Source: JBGPLJ01 sp963826145 (GTDB lineage: Bacteria > Pseudomonadota > Gammaproteobacteria > Steroidobacterales > Steroidobacteraceae). From it: DNA of 64,000 nucleotides. Numbering within the stretch: the first letter of the stretch is position 1; every line of letters starts with the position of its first letter. Under the pieces are notes generated by a model. It did not search any database. It was not told the origin of the DNA and worked only from the letters and a program-made list of their open reading frames with translations. Shown here piece by piece: positions 54,701 through 63,463 of this stretch. The translations under genes and the position numbers were made by a program. The stretch covers positions 682,001 through 746,000 of the forward strand of contig CAWGVW010000002.1 in the NCBI GenBank assembly GCA_963826145.1, in the 5' to 3' direction.

Positions 54701-55595
54701 GATCGACGGCACCGGCGGCGCACCCGTGATAGAAGCGCGCGGTCTCGTCAAGACCTACGGCACGACCCGGGCCCTGGATCAAGTAGACCTGACCATCGGG
54801 TCCGGCCGTATCGTCGGCCTCATCGGCCCGAATGGTGCCGGCAAGACGACCGCCCTCAAGTCGATCCTTGGACTCGCACCCTACGAAGGCGCATTGCGGG
54901 TACTCGGCTTGAACCCCTATACCGAACGCGCGCGGCTGATGCAGGAAGTCTGCTTCATTGCGGATGTCGCTGTGATGCCGCGCTGGCTAAAGGTCAAGGA
55001 CGCCGTTGATTTTGTCGCCGGCGTGCATCCGCGCTTCAATCGCGCGCGTGCGGAAGAATTCCTGGCGAAGACCGAAATTCGAAGCGGCGCACGTGTCAAA
55101 CAGCTTTCGAAGGGCATGGTGACCCAGCTGCATCTGGCGCTCGTCATGGCGATCGATGCGCGCCTGCTCGTGCTCGACGAACCGACGCTCGGCCTCGACA
55201 TCATCTACCGCAAGCGCTTTTACGACACGTTGCTTAACGACTACTTCGTCAATGAGGACTCCACCGAGCAGCCGCGAACCATTCTCGTGACGACGCACCA
55301 GGTCGAGGAGATCGAAAATATCCTGACCGATGTCATATTCATTGCGCGCGGCAAGATCGTGCTCGATCTGCCGATGGAGAGGATTTCCGAACACTTTACC
55401 CAGCTCGTTGTCGGGCCAGACCGGTTGAATGAAGCGCTCGCTTTAGGTCCCATTCACAAGCACGAAACCCTCGGCCGCCACGTGCTCTATTTCGAGAACG
55501 CCGACCGCAAACGCCTGGCGACGCTTGGCGAGCTGCGTACGCCCGGCCTCGCGGATCTGTTCGTTGCTAAGCTCGACGGGGGAGCGGGCCTATGA
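54684..55595 (+). CDS. ABC transporter ATP-binding protein (YtrB-like)
   Basis: 303 residues. Walker A GPNGAGKTT, signature VKQLSKGMVTQLHLAL (LSKGM in place of LSGGQ), Walker B LLVLDEPTLGLD, and the H-loop in TTHQVEEIE. It has the long C-terminal segment of YtrB-type ATPases. The start overlaps the regulator gene and the end overlaps the permease start (ATGA). ATPase for the permease downstream. Confidence 0.92.
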   Translation: MNPPNEIDGTGGAPVIEARGLVKTYGTTRALDQVDLTIGSGRIVGLIGPNGAGKTTALKSILGLAPYEGALRVLGLNPYTERARLMQEVCFIADVAVMPRWLKVKDAVDFVAGVHPRFNRARAEEFLAKTEIRSGARVKQLSKGMVTQLHLALVMAIDARLLVLDEPTLGLDIIYRKRFYDTLLNDYFVNEDSTEQPRTILVTTHQVEEIENILTDVIFIARGKIVLDLPMERISEHFTQLVVGPDRLNEALALGPIHKHETLGRHVLYFENADRKRLATLGELRTPGLADLFVAKLDGGAGL

Positions 55596-56482
55596 AAACC
55601 CTGTTCTGGCTGCTGCGACGTGAGTTCTGGGAACACCGTGCGATTCTCATTGCGCCGCTAATTACGGCTGCAGTGCTCCTTGTCGGTACGCTGACCCGCG
55701 TCATTATCAAACCGGCCCAGGACCCGACGATCAGTCCGGAGAAGCTCGCGGACCTTGCCGTGTTCTTCGCGACCTGGTACGCGTTGCCGTTCTTCATCGT
55801 CAACGGCTTCGTCGCACTCTTCTATCTGATGGATTCACTTTACGGTGAACGCAAGGACCGGAGCGTTCTTTTCTGGCGGTCACTCCCTGTATCGGATACT
55901 GCCGCGGTTTCGGCGAAATTGATCACAGCCCTCGTTGTGGCCCCGTGCCTGGCGGCATTAACCGCAGCAGCGACCATGCCGTTGATCACACCGATCTTCA
56001 AGGTGGCATTTTCCACCGAGCACTACAGCGTGCTGCCGCTGATCTGGAACGCTTCGAATTACGCAAATGCCGTCATTCTCTGGTTCTACGGCACGGCAGT
56101 CGGTGTGTTCTGGTTCTTTCCGGTGTGCGCATGGTTCCTAGCAGTATCCGCGTGGGCTCCGAAGAACCCGTTTCTTTGGGGACTCGTGCCCCCCGGTGCC
56201 CTGTTCGTGGTCGAAAAGCTGGTGCGCGGCACGTCCTGGGTAGGCGACCAGATCTCGAACCGCATCGATGGGTGGCTGCCCCTCGCGTTCAACATCCACG
56301 CCTCAGGCGACAGGGGCAATATCGACGTGGATGAGCGGCACGTGGTCATTCCGCACAATATTCTCGACTGGATCGACCCGCGTCCGCTGCTCGTCAGCCC
56401 CGGATTGTGGCTCGGCATCGTGGTAGGACTGCTGCTCGTGTTTCTGGCGGTGCAGGGGAGACGCTATCGAACGGAAGCGTGA
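55592..56482 (+). CDS. ABC transporter permease of the YtrA-type operon
   Basis: 296 residues, six or so hydrophobic helices with two short loops. Begins FWLLRREFWEHRAILIAPLITAAVL. The DSLYGERKDRSVLFWRSLPVSD loop is typical of ABC-2 type permeases with YtrB-like ATPase. Cotranscribed with the regulator, ATPase and small protein. The likely role is export linked to envelope stress or antibiotics, by analogy only. It is the last gene before a strong terminator. Confidence 0.9.
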   Translation: MKTLFWLLRREFWEHRAILIAPLITAAVLLVGTLTRVIIKPAQDPTISPEKLADLAVFFATWYALPFFIVNGFVALFYLMDSLYGERKDRSVLFWRSLPVSDTAAVSAKLITALVVAPCLAALTAAATMPLITPIFKVAFSTEHYSVLPLIWNASNYANAVILWFYGTAVGVFWFFPVCAWFLAVSAWAPKNPFLWGLVPPGALFVVEKLVRGTSWVGDQISNRIDGWLPLAFNIHASGDRGNIDVDERHVVIPHNILDWIDPRPLLVSPGLWLGIVVGLLLVFLAVQGRRYRTEA

Positions 56483-56573
56483 AACCATTTCAGCGCTCAG
56501 CGCATCCAAGTCCACAACGGTCAACGACTCATCGGACCCCTCCTGCAAGACATACCCCTGGGTCCGGTTTTTA

Positions 56574-56603
56574 CAGCCAGGCGTTGCCTGGCTGTTTTTT
56601 TTT
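56574..56603 (+). terminator. Rho-independent terminator of the YtrA-type operon
   Basis: CAGCCAGGC-GTT-GCCTGGCTG forms a perfect 9-bp stem with 3-nt loop, followed by nine Ts. A second, weaker hairpin (CGGACCC / GGGTCCG, 56533-56566) precedes it. The remaining bases up to the next gene at 56770 hold nothing recognisable. Confidence 0.93.
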
Positions 56604-56769
56604 GCGGGAATGATTTGTCAAGGGCGGTAAGCAAGCCGGTGTCGCCACGCAGCCAGTTCACAGTTCGCGGCCGCATGCGATATGCGTCACGCGATCGCCT
56701 GTGATTCCGGTGGCAGAAACCCGCGCCCGCCATGCGGGACCCGCACAGCACTGATAGCTTTTCCGACCG

Positions 56770-57753
56770 ATGAAAGCACGGCACGCCGCCCGACAAGCGT
56801 TCTGGATTATGTTGATCGTGCCGCCATTCGGCATGGCCGCGGCGACTCCCTTTCCCGTCGTGGATCAGAATCCGCTGACCCGCGGCTTCTACCATCCGCT
56901 ACCGACGGCCGCTCGCTGGGATTCGACCGACGCCGGCAGTCTGCTGCTGCTGACCGTAGCCAATACGAACAACATGAACCGGCGCGGCGGCGAGCGCTTG
57001 CTCGTCGATACCGAAAGCACCGAGCTGCGCTGGGTCTGGAACGAGGATCTCGACAGCCGCTGGCGATTGCGCGCATCGCTGCCCATCGTCCACTACGGTG
57101 GCGGCGTGCTTGATCCGTTGATCGACGGCTGGCACAGGATCCTGGGACTCGATGGCGCCAGCCGCAGTTATCGGCCGGACGACAAGTTCGCCATCGAATA
57201 TTCGGCCAGCGACACGCACATCCGGGTTGACCGAAGCTTCACGGGCATCGGCGATATGAGCGTCGAGCTCGGCCGCGGGCTGCTGGTCGAACGAACCATG
57301 GCGGTAAGCGTGTGGGGCGGCATCGAATTGCCAACGGGCAACGCCGAGCATCTCACCGGCGACGGCGCATTCGATGTCGGCATCTGGTTTTCCGGCGACT
57401 GGCGCCCGCGCCGGGATCTGTCGTTCGCAGCCACGCTCGGCGGCACGAAACAGGGACCGGGCGATCTGCTCGACGGACGGCGCGCGGATTGGGTGGGCTT
57501 TCAGAGCGTGGTCGCGCGCTGGGACTCATCCGATCGTGTTTACCTGCAAGCGCAGCTCGACGTGCACAATTCGTATGTGACGTCGACCCGAATTCCGCTC
57601 CTAGGGGCGGCCACCATCCTTACGGTTGGCGGCGGCTATCGCATGCTGTCCGGCTGGCGAGTGGGGCTGTCCGTCAGCGAAGACGTCGTCGTCAATACCT
57701 CGCCCGACGTCGTCTTTCAATTCACGATTCGAGCGCCGGCCGACTTTCCGTAG
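56770..57753 (+). CDS. DUF3187 outer-membrane-type protein
   Basis: 327 residues with signal peptide (about 1-24). The mature start has DQNPLTRGFYHPLP, the DUF3187 motif. Then come strand-rich repeats typical of an outer-membrane beta-barrel, ending VVFQFTIRAPADFP (final aromatic region). Function of the family is not known. The gene is convergent with the FAD oxidase gene. Confidence 0.83.
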   Translation: MKARHAARQAFWIMLIVPPFGMAAATPFPVVDQNPLTRGFYHPLPTAARWDSTDAGSLLLLTVANTNNMNRRGGERLLVDTESTELRWVWNEDLDSRWRLRASLPIVHYGGGVLDPLIDGWHRILGLDGASRSYRPDDKFAIEYSASDTHIRVDRSFTGIGDMSVELGRGLLVERTMAVSVWGGIELPTGNAEHLTGDGAFDVGIWFSGDWRPRRDLSFAATLGGTKQGPGDLLDGRRADWVGFQSVVARWDSSDRVYLQAQLDVHNSYVTSTRIPLLGAATILTVGGGYRMLSGWRVGLSVSEDVVVNTSPDVVFQFTIRAPADFP

Positions 57754-57763
57754 CGCGACCGCG

Positions 57764-59119
57764 CTACGCAAGAAACTGCGCGAAGTAGCGATTCAGCATC
57801 CGATCGTGCGGATCCTGGCGCTGACGCAGGCGCGCGAAAATACTTAGCCGATCGCCGAATGCCCGGTAGACCTGCTCGGGAGTGAGTTTGCGTGTCTGGT
57901 TGAAAAACGGAACGCCGCCCCGTGCCGAACAGAATTCATTGAACTCGATCAGGAAGTCGTCCCAACCGAGATCACGGGTCGACCACGGATCGAGCGTCAC
58001 CATCGGTCCGGCGTAGCTCGGCGAGAGGATCGCGCTCTTGTCCTGGGCCAGGCGGTGACTCACATGCATCAGGTTTGCGCGGTAGTGTTGCTCACGATAG
58101 TACTCGCGGCAGAATGAAAAGTAGTCGCGCAAGACGCGCGGGTACTCGGCCTCGGGGAACGCCCAGGTCGTGTAGCTCTGGCGGATGTGGACCGAGTCCT
58201 TCGGCAACTGCTGGATCCACTCCGTCGGGTAGACGACGACGCCACGCGCCGCGCGATCCATCGTCGCTCGCATGACGTTGTTGAAACGCTCGATGAGGAA
58301 GTACTTGAGCCCTGGAAGCCGCACCGAGTTCGCCATGGTGGCGCCGAAGGCCGGCAGGACGTTCGTGAGCACGGACGTGCGCATGCGCCAGATGCCGGAC
58401 CGCGAGGTCGGCATCTGATCGTCCTGCGAGCGCGTCTCCACCGCCACGCGATTGCGAAACGGCAGCGGATAAAACTTGAGCGCGGATTGCCGGCGGATAA
58501 GCTGCGGATATTCGGCGAGAAACTCATCGAGCGTGAGGCTCTCGTAGTCGAGCCGTACAGGTTGCAGCGGCACTACCCGGAAAACGAGCTCCGTCGCGAT
58601 ACCGAGCAGGCCGTAGCTCATGCGCACGACCCGCAGCAGCTCCGGATCCTTGCCATTGACGACAATGCTCTTGCCCTGCGGAGTAACGATGCGCGCGGCC
58701 AGGAGATAGGAAGCGAGCTGTCCGGATTCTCCGGGCATCGAGGAGTCCTTCGTCGAGGCGAAGGCGGCGCTGCCCATCGACAGGTTGCCGAGCTCTATGT
58801 TGACGGGCAACTGCAGGCCGCGCTCTTCGAGGCGCGCGGCGACGTCCGAAAGGCTGGCGCCCGGCTGCACACGCACCCATTCGTCGCTGATTTCGAGCAC
58901 CTTGTTGAGCGCCCTGAGATCGACGAGCGTGCCGTTGTCGGCGGCGGCGCATCCGGTCTGAGAATAGTTCGCGCCGATGACGCGGACCGGCGATGGGAAC
59001 TTCTTTGCATCCGAAACGATGATCTGCAGATCTTCGATGCGTTTCGGACGCACCACCACGCGCGGTCGCGCGATCATGGTGCCGGCGTGATTGCGCACAA
59101 ATGCCGGTTTCGATGCCAT
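57764..59119 (-). CDS. FAD-linked oxidase (aldonolactone oxidase-like)
   Basis: 451 residues. FAD-binding (PCMH) half: RPKRIEDLQIIVSDAKK, VRVIGANYSQTGCAAADNGT, VQPGASLSDVAARLEERGLQLPVN. The C-terminal half resembles aldono-1,4-lactone oxidase (ALO) domains: PLPFRNRVAVETRSQDD and terminal ARLRQRQDPHDRMLNRYF. The substrate may be a sugar lactone or sugar alcohol. Start at 59119 (GGGGG site). It is directly controlled by a c-di-GMP-I aptamer in its leader. Confidence 0.88.
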   Translation of the reverse strand: MASKPAFVRNHAGTMIARPRVVVRPKRIEDLQIIVSDAKKFPSPVRVIGANYSQTGCAAADNGTLVDLRALNKVLEISDEWVRVQPGASLSDVAARLEERGLQLPVNIELGNLSMGSAAFASTKDSSMPGESGQLASYLLAARIVTPQGKSIVVNGKDPELLRVVRMSYGLLGIATELVFRVVPLQPVRLDYESLTLDEFLAEYPQLIRRQSALKFYPLPFRNRVAVETRSQDDQMPTSRSGIWRMRTSVLTNVLPAFGATMANSVRLPGLKYFLIERFNNVMRATMDRAARGVVVYPTEWIQQLPKDSVHIRQSYTTWAFPEAEYPRVLRDYFSFCREYYREQHYRANLMHVSHRLAQDKSAILSPSYAGPMVTLDPWSTRDLGWDDFLIEFNEFCSARGGVPFFNQTRKLTPEQVYRAFGDRLSIFARLRQRQDPHDRMLNRYFAQFLA

Positions 59120-59267
59120 AAGACCCCCTGTGTCAGCCCCGAGTCCGCGAGCCCCTGGAGCTTGCGGCGTGACGCGCTTCGGGCAGGTGGACGCAGCAAC
59201 GAATCGGCCAGTCGGGCCGGGCGGCAGTCCATGCAAAGGGGGGATGCAAACCGAAGCCTGGCGGCTT

Positions 59268-59361
59268 CGTTCTGGCAACCCCGCTATCGTGGGACTTTCG
59301 TCCGTTAGACCGGTGGCTTTGCGTCCCCACCTTTCGGTGGGTTTGCCCTTGGCAGCGACCC
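59268..59361 (-). promoter_or_regulatory. Cyclic-di-GMP-I (GEMM-I) riboswitch
   Basis: Reading the minus strand, the leader has AAGGGCAAACC, then CACC-GAAA-GGTG (P2 hairpin with GNRA tetraloop) and GGGACGCAAAGCC, CGGTCTAACGG, and at the end TAGCGGGGTTGCC. Each matches, in order and spacing, the consensus of the GEMM-I class, including the invariant GGGACGCAAAGCC and the closing GCGGGGTT. A 7-bp hairpin (59252-59269) follows at once and may be the expression platform. It lies 149 bp before the FAD oxidase start. Confidence 0.93.
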
Positions 59362-59362
59362 A

Positions 59363-59391
59363 ACTATGGCTAAGCCCGTTGGGGAAGTCAA
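59363..59391 (-). promoter_or_regulatory. Sigma-70 promoter of the riboswitch-controlled gene
   Basis: On the minus strand TTGACT (59391-59386), 17 bp, CATAGT (59368-59363). The predicted start, about 59356-59359, is at the first base of the aptamer. This supports transcription of the riboswitch as leader of the FAD oxidase gene. Confidence 0.7.
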
Positions 59392-59429
59392 AAAATCAAT
59401 GATTTCGCGCGCTTTGCTGCGGACGCACC

Positions 59430-61406
59430 TCAACCCATGAGGAAGACTGTTTCCGCATGCTCGAGCGCCTCGGGCGTTCCATAGATCACGAGCACGTCCC
59501 CTTCGCGCAATTCCGTATCGAGCCCCGGTTCGCGCCCGACGATGCCGTCACGCCGAATGGCACTGACCGACACTTCCGCGCCCTGGTCTTTCACTTCGGC
59601 AATGGTGCGCCCAACGCTCCAGGCGCCAGGCGACAAAACTAGCGTGTGCAATTCCTCGCGAAATGCATGGGTGTCATCGAGCGCGCGCGGATCGCCGCGC
59701 CGAAAGAGATTTCGCAGCATGCTGTAGCGATGGCTTCTGATGTCGCCGACTGTCTTTACGACCCGCGACACCGGAATGTTGAGGAGGAGCAGCACATGCG
59801 AGACGAGCATGAGGCTTGCCTCCAGCGTTTCGGGCACGACCTCGGTCGCGCCGAGCTGCTGCAGTCTCTCGAGCTTGCTGTCGTCCTGTGTGCGAACGAG
59901 CACCGGCACGTCCGTGCGACGCTCGCGAATGCTGCGTACGATACGTTCGGCGTAGTCCGTGTCGGAAAAGCTGATGACGACGACGCTCGCGTGGTCGAGG
60001 CCCGCGCTGTCGAGCATATTTTCGTCGGCGGCGTCACCGTAAAGCACGGGATCGCCGGCCTGGCGGGCGGCGCTGACGCGCTGCGGGTCGAGATCCATTG
60101 CGATGTATTCGAAACCCATTCGCTCGAGCACGCGTGCGACGCTCTGACCCACGCGGCCGAACCCGCAGATGACGACGTGCTCGCGCCTCGCGATCGCCTG
60201 ATCCTTGAGCGCCTCGCGATCGACAGCCGTTCCGGGACGGCCTTTCTCGCCGAGCAGCAGGCGCGCGATCTGTTTGTTATGGCGGATGAGAAGCGGGCTC
60301 GCCACCATGCTGAGCACGAGCGCTGCAAGCAGCGGCTGCACGACATCCGCCTGCACGAGCCCGCCCTGAAGGAGCAGGGTCAGCAACGCAAATCCGAACT
60401 CGCCGCCTGCGGCGATTACGATGCCCGTTCGCACGGACCGAAACCAGTTGCCGGCCGTAAACCGGGTGATCACCGCGACGATGGTCGATTTCGCAACCAG
60501 CAGGCCAGCCAGCAACGCCAGCACCTTCGGCGCCGCGCGCGCGAGCAGTGCAATGTCCAGGAGCGACCCGACCGCAATGAAAAAGAGGCCGAGCAGTATG
60601 TCGCGAAACGGGCGGATGACCGATTCGATCTGATGCCGGTATTCCGTTTCGGCCAGCATCATGCCCGCGAGGAAGGCACCAAGTGCCAGCGAGAGGCCCG
60701 CAGCATTGGTGGCCCATGCCGAACCTAGGGCGACGAGCAGCACGGCGAGCAGGAACAGCTCCTGGCTGCGCAGCCGTGCGATCTCGTGAAAAAGCGGGCG
60801 CAGCAGCCAGCGCCCCGTCGCGAGCACAACGACCAGCGCGGTCGCTGCTTTGAGCGTCGCGATGAGGACCGGATCGAGCTCGAAGGACGCGTGGGCCTGC
60901 AGCACCGACACGACGGCGAGCAGCGGCACAAATGCGAGATCCTGGCCGAGCAGAATGCCGACCGCGAGGCGGCCGTGCGTGCGATTGACCTCCGCCTGAT
61001 CGACGAGCTGGCGGACCGTGATCGCAGTTGACGACATGGCGAGTGCGCCACCGAGCGCGAGCGAGACTGTGATCTCGAGCCCAGTGAGCCAAGCGACGAA
61101 TCCGAACCAGATCATGCTCACGAGAACCTGTGAGCCCCCGAGCCCGAGCACTTCCCATTTCATTGAGATCATGCGCGGCAGCGAAAACTCGAGTCCGAGC
61201 GTGAAGACCAGGAAGACGACGCCGAACTCGCCGAGCACGTGGATGGCGGGCGCGTCGGCTGCGAGGTCGAGGGCATGGGGTCCGAGCACCATGCCGACCG
61301 CGAGAAAGCCGAGGATCGGCGGCAGTTTCAGGCGGCGCGCAGCCGCGACGACGAGTACGCCGGCCGTCAGGAGCACCAGAATCTGGGCAAGTGCCGAGTC
61401 GGTCAT
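59430..61406 (-). CDS. CPA2-family K+/H+ antiporter with RCK domains (KefB/YbaL-like)
   Basis: 658 residues: 12-13 helices (about 1-380) with the CPA2 elements GFLAVGMVLGPHAL, FTLGLEFSLPRM and LALGAFLAGMMLAETEYRHQIES. A TrkA-N domain follows (VVICGFGRVGQSVARVLERMGFEYIAMDLDP, Rossmann-type NAD binding) and a TrkA-C domain ends the protein. It would gate K+ or Na+ exchange by nucleotide. I take the ATG at 61406. The long upstream frame to 61931 runs antisense to the MlaE gene. Confidence 0.92.
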   Translation of the reverse strand: MTDSALAQILVLLTAGVLVVAAARRLKLPPILGFLAVGMVLGPHALDLAADAPAIHVLGEFGVVFLVFTLGLEFSLPRMISMKWEVLGLGGSQVLVSMIWFGFVAWLTGLEITVSLALGGALAMSSTAITVRQLVDQAEVNRTHGRLAVGILLGQDLAFVPLLAVVSVLQAHASFELDPVLIATLKAATALVVVLATGRWLLRPLFHEIARLRSQELFLLAVLLVALGSAWATNAAGLSLALGAFLAGMMLAETEYRHQIESVIRPFRDILLGLFFIAVGSLLDIALLARAAPKVLALLAGLLVAKSTIVAVITRFTAGNWFRSVRTGIVIAAGGEFGFALLTLLLQGGLVQADVVQPLLAALVLSMVASPLLIRHNKQIARLLLGEKGRPGTAVDREALKDQAIARREHVVICGFGRVGQSVARVLERMGFEYIAMDLDPQRVSAARQAGDPVLYGDAADENMLDSAGLDHASVVVISFSDTDYAERIVRSIRERRTDVPVLVRTQDDSKLERLQQLGATEVVPETLEASLMLVSHVLLLLNIPVSRVVKTVGDIRSHRYSMLRNLFRRGDPRALDDTHAFREELHTLVLSPGAWSVGRTIAEVKDQGAEVSVSAIRRDGIVGREPGLDTELREGDVLVIYGTPEALEHAETVFLMG

Positions 61407-61559
61407 GGGGGCTCTGCGCCGGACGATTTCAATGCCGGAAGGTAATTGGTCGATCTGCCTGTGGCAACCGTTTTGGCAGGCCAAACGCGGCCTGTTAGCA
61501 TCCGGAGGGAATACGCAACGCGATCGCGCGCCAGAGGGCTTTCCCGGGCGGCGGGACCC

Positions 61560-62687
61560 ATGCCAATACACCACAGCCTCGACGCCGGCACCCTCACGCT
61601 GAAAATCGCGGGCGATCTCGTCGTCGACCGCTTGCCCGAAATCGAAGCCGATCTTGCGGCGACCGACATTACCGAGGCGAGCTCGGTTGTGTTCGACGTG
61701 AGCGGGGCCCGCGGCGTCGACATTTCCGGCGCCTGCCTGATCCTCGATCGCGCACGGCGACTTACCGACAGCGGCGTCCCCGCTCGCGTCACCGGCGCGC
61801 ACTCCGGGCACTTCGAGTTTCTCGAGGAGCTGACCGCCGCCGACACCGGGCCACCGGCCACCGGCCGTCGGATGCATGGGGCGCAACCCTGGGAACGGTT
61901 GACGGAGCCGGTCGGAATCTGGGCGCTGCACCGGCTGGGCGATTTTGTCGACGGCATCGCCTTTCTCGGCCGGATTATCACGGTCTTCGGCGGCATCGCG
62001 CGGAGCATGAAGCGCTTACGCTTCCCTTCGATCGCTCGGCATGTCTACGAAACCGGCGTCACCGCCATGCCGATCGTTGCGCTGATCGCATTCCTAATCA
62101 GCGTCATCGTCGCCTATCTCGGCGCCGATCAGCTGCGCAAGTTCGGCGCTGAAATCTTCGTCGTCGACCTTGTGACGATCGCCGTACTGCGGGAAATGGG
62201 CGTGCTGCTCACGGCTATTATCGTTGCCGGTCGCTCGGGGAGTGCATTCGCCGCAGAAATCGGCGTTATGAAGCTGAATGAGGAAGTCGATGCACTGAGC
62301 GCGATCGGCATGAACCCGATCGAGATTCTGGTGCTGCCCCGCGTGATCGGCCTGGTAATCGCGCTGCCGCTGCTCACCGTGCTCGCGGACGCAATGGGCC
62401 TGCTCGGCGGCGGCTTGCTTTCCTCGTGGCTCGTGGACATCCCGGCGACGCAATACATCCAGCGCATGCAGGAATCGATCGCTTCGACGACGTTCTGGGC
62501 GGGGCTCGTCAAGGCACCCGTGTTCGCTTTTCTGATCGCCGCGGTCGGCACCTATCGCGGCATGCAGGTGCGCGGCTCATCGCGCGAGCTCGGGCGCCTA
62601 ACGACGGTTGCCGTGGTGCAGTCGATCTTCCTCGTCATCCTCGCCGACGCGCTGTTCGCGATCATCTTTGTGGAGATCGATTTCTGA
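61560..62687 (+). CDS. mlaE: MlaE-type lipid ABC permease with N-terminal STAS domain
   Basis: 375 residues. Residues about 1-105 form a STAS domain (SLDAGTLTLKIAGDL, SVVFDVSGARGVDISGACLI), the place MlaB takes as a separate protein in E. coli. Then come five or so helices of the MlaE permease with YETGVTAMPIVALIAFLISVIVAYLGADQL and AGRSGSAFAAEIGVMKLNEEVDAL. It moves phospholipids at the inner membrane for outer-membrane asymmetry. It overlaps the next gene by one base. Confidence 0.93.
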   Translation: MPIHHSLDAGTLTLKIAGDLVVDRLPEIEADLAATDITEASSVVFDVSGARGVDISGACLILDRARRLTDSGVPARVTGAHSGHFEFLEELTAADTGPPATGRRMHGAQPWERLTEPVGIWALHRLGDFVDGIAFLGRIITVFGGIARSMKRLRFPSIARHVYETGVTAMPIVALIAFLISVIVAYLGADQLRKFGAEIFVVDLVTIAVLREMGVLLTAIIVAGRSGSAFAAEIGVMKLNEEVDALSAIGMNPIEILVLPRVIGLVIALPLLTVLADAMGLLGGGLLSSWLVDIPATQYIQRMQESIASTTFWAGLVKAPVFAFLIAAVGTYRGMQVRGSSRELGRLTTVAVVQSIFLVILADALFAIIFVEIDF

Positions 62688-63457
62688 TGGATCGCGCCGA
62701 GCCACCGATCGTTTCCGTGCGAGGTCTCGTGAACCGTTTTGGCTCGCAGACCGTGCACGACGGCCTCGACCTCGACATCAAGACCGGCGAGATCTTCGGC
62801 ATCGTCGGTGGATCGGGCACCGGAAAATCCGTTCTCCTGCGTTCCATCCTCGGCTTGCAGCGGCCAAGGGCGGGCACGGTCGAAATCGAAGGCAGGGATA
62901 TCACCCGCATGTCGGCGGCGGAGCTGCGTTCCGTGAAGCGCACCTACGGCGTCACGTTCCAGCACGGCGCGCTCTTCAGTTCGCTGACAGTTGCCCAGAA
63001 CGTGGAGCTCCCGATCGCCGAATATCTCGACCTTTCGAGTGAGACGCTCGCTGCGCTGTCCAGCATGAGGATCCGCATGGTGGGGTTGCCGGCCGAAAGT
63101 GCCAGCAAGTTCCCTGCGCAGCTCTCGGGCGGCATGATCAAGCGTGCGGCGCTCGCGCGGGCGCTTGCGCTCGAGCCAAAGCTCCTCTTTCTCGACGAGC
63201 CGACCTCGGGTCTCGATCCCATCTCGGCCGCAGCGTTCGACGAGCTGATCCTCTACCTGCAGAAAAACCTGCATTTGACCGTCGTAATGATCACGCACGA
63301 TCTCGACACCATCATGCACACCTGCGACCGGGTGGGCGTCATTGTCGATGCACGCATGGTCGTCGACACCCTCGACGGCATCCTGCAAAACGAGCATCCT
63401 TGGATTCACGAATATTTCCATGGGCCGCGTGCGCGTGCGGTCGTGGGAAGAAGCTAG
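62687..63457 (+). CDS. mlaF: MlaF-type ABC ATPase
   Basis: 256 residues. Walker A VGGSGTGKSVL, signature QLSGGMIKRAALARAL, Walker B LLFLDEPTSGLDP, H-loop MITHDLD. This GGM signature and the GSGTGKS loop fit the MlaF branch. It pairs with the STAS-MlaE permease, whose stop it overlaps (TGATG), and comes 6 bp before the MCE gene. ATP drives phospholipid movement between the membranes. Confidence 0.94.
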   Translation: MDRAEPPIVSVRGLVNRFGSQTVHDGLDLDIKTGEIFGIVGGSGTGKSVLLRSILGLQRPRAGTVEIEGRDITRMSAAELRSVKRTYGVTFQHGALFSSLTVAQNVELPIAEYLDLSSETLAALSSMRIRMVGLPAESASKFPAQLSGGMIKRAALARALALEPKLLFLDEPTSGLDPISAAAFDELILYLQKNLHLTVVMITHDLDTIMHTCDRVGVIVDARMVVDTLDGILQNEHPWIHEYFHGPRARAVVGRS

Positions 63458-63463
63458 GAGATC

